64,000 nucleotides of DNA. Origin: Verrucomicrobiales bacterium (GTDB lineage: Bacteria; Verrucomicrobiota; Verrucomicrobiia; Verrucomicrobiales; DEV007). The stretch covers positions 248,001 through 312,000 of the forward strand of contig PAAG01000053.1 of the NCBI GenBank assembly GCA_002698785.1, read 5' to 3'. A program made the translations under genes and the position numbers. Of the stretch, positions 63,392-64,000 are shown piece by piece (position 1 is the stretch's first letter; every line of letters begins with the position of its first letter). The notes under the pieces were generated by a model that ran no database searches, was not told where the DNA came from, and saw only the letters and a list, made by a program, of their open reading frames with translations.

Positions 63392-64000
63392 ATGAAAACC
63401 ACGATTGGAGAAATTGCCGAGCTGGTGGGAGGGGAATTGGTCCGGGGAAGTGCGGAAGCGGAAATGAGTAATTTTGCTGCGCTCGATCAGGCAGATTCTT
63501 CCTGCGTCAGCTTTTACGGAAATCCAAAGTACAAGGATCAACTGGCTGAGACGAAGGCCGGTCTCGTTCTTTCCCCTTCTGCTGAAGTGGAGGCTCCTGA
63601 AGCGGTGGCCCTTGTCGTGGTAGAGAATCCTATCTTGGCTTTCGATACAGTCATCCGTGCGTATGGAGTAAAGCCTCCTGAATTTGTTCCGGGTATTTCG
63701 GAATCGTCCTACGTGGCTCCCGATGTGGAACTCGATCCTTCGAAGGTAAGTGTCTTGCCTAACGCCACGGTGTCCTCCAGGGCTAAGGTGGGCAACGGCA
63801 CTCGCATCGGCTCAGGATCAGTGATCGGGGAAGGCGTAGTTATCGGGGAAAATGCTGAAATTGGAGCAAATGTCACGATCCGCGAAGGGTGCATCATTGG
63901 GGATCGCGTGATCCTTCATCCGGGGGTTGTTGTGGGTGCCGATGGATTTGGCTTTGAGTTTGTCGAAGGGAGACACCAGAAAATTGAGCAGCTCGGAATT
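63392..64000 (+). CDS. lpxD: UDP-3-O-acylglucosamine N-acyltransferase, 3' end outside window
   Basis: Adds the second acyl chain in lipid A synthesis. From ATG at 63392 the 203 visible residues show the N-terminal uridine-binding domain (MKTTIGEIAELVGGELVRGS; FYGNPKYKDQLAETKAGLVL; NPILAFDTVIRAYG). The left-handed parallel beta-helix of hexapeptide repeats follows (SSRAKVGNGTRIGSGSVIGE; IGENAEIGANVTIREGCIIG), then GADGFGFEF near the catalytic His region. The gene runs off the window end. Confidence 0.95.
   Translation, partial: MKTTIGEIAELVGGELVRGSAEAEMSNFAALDQADSSCVSFYGNPKYKDQLAETKAGLVLSPSAEVEAPEAVALVVVENPILAFDTVIRAYGVKPPEFVPGISESSYVAPDVELDPSKVSVLPNATVSSRAKVGNGTRIGSGSVIGEGVVIGENAEIGANVTIREGCIIGDRVILHPGVVVGADGFGFEFVEGRHQKIEQLGI

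Overview
The window is a bacterial chromosome segment, most likely from the Verrucomicrobiota or a close PVC relative. I infer this from the mix of families: a DUF6807/PmoA-like protein, signal-bearing sugar-phosphate isomerases, DUF5069, DUF4013, a XylR-type AraC regulator, multihaem cytochromes with HEAT and TPR repeats, FabV and a long leuA. No marker gene here fixes the lineage.

Layout. Positions 1-27.7 kb are ordinary chromosome: pyrD (cut by the window edge), nadE, tag, a phosphoesterase, a cyclic-nucleotide-binding protein, a degenerate Wzz/BY-kinase, hflX, carbohydrate-related secreted proteins, an L,D-transpeptidase, fabV, a cytochrome c / beta-propeller pair beside an octahaem cytochrome, a MidA-type methyltransferase, leuA with a leucine-rich leader peptide, gph, a purine nucleoside phosphorylase, panE, a SMUG-type uracil glycosylase and an APH-like/P-loop kinase fusion. 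Positions 44.4-64 kb are again ordinary: an apparent selenocysteine peroxiredoxin, ispA, asd, psd, surE, phoH, glnD, ruvB, bamA, skp and lpxD (cut by the edge).

Between them, about 27.8-43.0 kb, lies the unusual region. A compact array of more than 45 tRNA or tRNA-like genes (28.7-35.4 kb) is followed by a Ro60/TROVE protein, an unknown protein, an HNH protein, a slipin (band 7), an unknown basic protein and two RlaP-type nucleotidyltransferases. That gene set is typical of RNA-repair loci, but RtcB, RtcA and RtcR are not in the window. Thirty-five of the tRNAs carry G55-C56 instead of U55-C56 in the T loop. Thirty-three of these have a recognisable D loop, and it carries A18-G19 instead of G18-G19. 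Positions 54 and 58 also change together (U/A, A/U or G/G). Anticodons of this class cover all 20 amino acids. A minority of tRNAs in the same array have the canonical elbow (GG with UUC).

The array also holds two tRNAs without a D hairpin, whose D segment can pair with the variable-arm loop. There is an ~870-nt structured RNA with a tRNA-Tyr inside it, a ~220-nt RNA closed by a 32-nt-per-strand helix, a tRNA-Glu copy with a structured insertion in its T loop, and several tRNA-like elements just upstream of the Ro gene that are candidate Y RNAs. My reading is a second, elbow-modified tRNA set kept with RNA quality-control and repair proteins, perhaps as replacements or decoys when normal tRNAs are damaged. 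The structure is visible in the sequence; the function is inference.
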